DNA of 64,000 nucleotides from Dromaius novaehollandiae (taxonomy: Eukaryota > Chordata > Aves > Casuariiformes > Dromaiidae). This document shows positions 63,479-64,000 of this stretch, in pieces. The stretch spans positions 108,668,387 through 108,732,386 of the forward strand of contig NC_088100.1 of the NCBI RefSeq assembly GCF_036370855.1. The letters are read 5' to 3'. Position numbers and translations under genes: made by a program. Each line of letters starts with the position of its first letter. The first letter of the stretch is position 1. A model generated the notes under the pieces. It was not told where the DNA came from, did no database searches, and was given only the letters and a program-made list of their open reading frames with translations.

Positions 63479-64000
63479 CAAACTGCTTTAATCTAATATT
63501 TGGACTAATCCAATGAGAATCTTGTATTTAAATAGAGCTAATGAACAGATTGCAGTATATTTTGCAAGAAATAGTTATTCCTTTTGTTTTGCCCTCAAAA
63601 TCTGTTCTAACAATATTTTTTCCAATTCAGCATCCTGTAAACTATAAAATACAAAGCGATGTTTAATCACAGTGTCGTATCTAGTTAACTGTTTTATTAC
63701 AGTATACGTTGAGCAGCTCAAAGTATGAGTGCAGGGTCATCGTAATGCTAGACTGAGTTTTGCACTGAACGCTTGCGGCCATTGTTGTAGGTAAAATGCT
63801 CTGCATGTTTCTTTGTTGCGCTGACGGTGGAATGTTGCAGCAACTAGTGTTTTCAGGAGCTTTTCTTTTTTAACTTGTTGGCTAGTGTGTTATTGCTGTT
63901 CTTTAAACGTGCTAATACTGGAGGACCAGTTTCATTTGTAATTTACCCACCAGGGACTAATTCATCTCTGATGTAATAGAGGTTTTAAGGGTTTTATAGC
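63479..64000. other. Right edge, nothing recognised
   Basis: AT-rich to mixed sequence. No CHAC2 first exon and no ASB3 coding exon is seen before the edge. Confidence 0.45.

Noticed and set aside
1-64000. CRISPR arrays, operons, toxin-antitoxin or phage-like modules
   Set aside because: None seen. Tandem repeats here are vertebrate mini- and microsatellites, and the genes have introns.

Overview
The window is vertebrate nuclear DNA, almost certainly from a bird. Three things point that way: a CR1 LINE 3' end of the avian type at 63.2 kb; an intact TLR15 gene, a Toll-like receptor known from birds and some other reptiles and absent from mammals; and the local gene order. The genes are intron-bearing with long AT-rich introns and small CpG islands. 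Nothing bacterial, plasmid or phage-like is present.

Layout. 1-2.0 kb: no recognised gene. 2.04-2.66 kb: a GT-rich minisatellite. 2.7-3.3 kb: a CpG island leading into GPR75 (3127-4773, +), a seven-transmembrane receptor encoded in one uninterrupted reading frame. 5-12 kb: AT-rich spacer holding remnants of very old CR1-clade LINEs. 12.09-14.71 kb (-): TLR15, one large coding exon with a convincing splice acceptor just before its ATG. 15.5-16.25 kb: an orphan CpG island, the likely TLR15 promoter. 23.25-40.61 kb (-): ERLEC1, complete, 14 coding exons, 485 aa, reconstructed exon by exon. 40.6-41.3 kb: a CpG island that looks like a two-way promoter for ERLEC1 (-) and, by synteny and a strong splice donor, ASB3 (+). 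51.83-57.36 kb (-): the last two coding exons of CHAC2; its first exon is not found and should lie beyond the right edge. The rest is intron or spacer with simple repeats, an old CR1 copy at 43.6-44.3 kb, a possible second at 62.85-63.1 kb and a younger CR1 tail at 63.2 kb.

The order GPR75 - ERLEC1 - (ASB3) - CHAC2 matches human chromosome 2p16, with TLR15 present in the GPR75-ERLEC1 interval. The genes do not form one pathway: GPR75 is a cell-surface receptor, TLR15 an innate immune receptor, ERLEC1 an ER lectin in glycoprotein quality control, and CHAC2 a glutathione-degrading enzyme. I found no previously undescribed system. The points most worth a second look are a furin-like site in the TLR15 ectodomain, the orphan CpG island and hidden 5' exon of TLR15, a GC-AG intron in ERLEC1 with an in-frame alternative, and the pentanucleotide repeat beside the ERLEC1 start codon.
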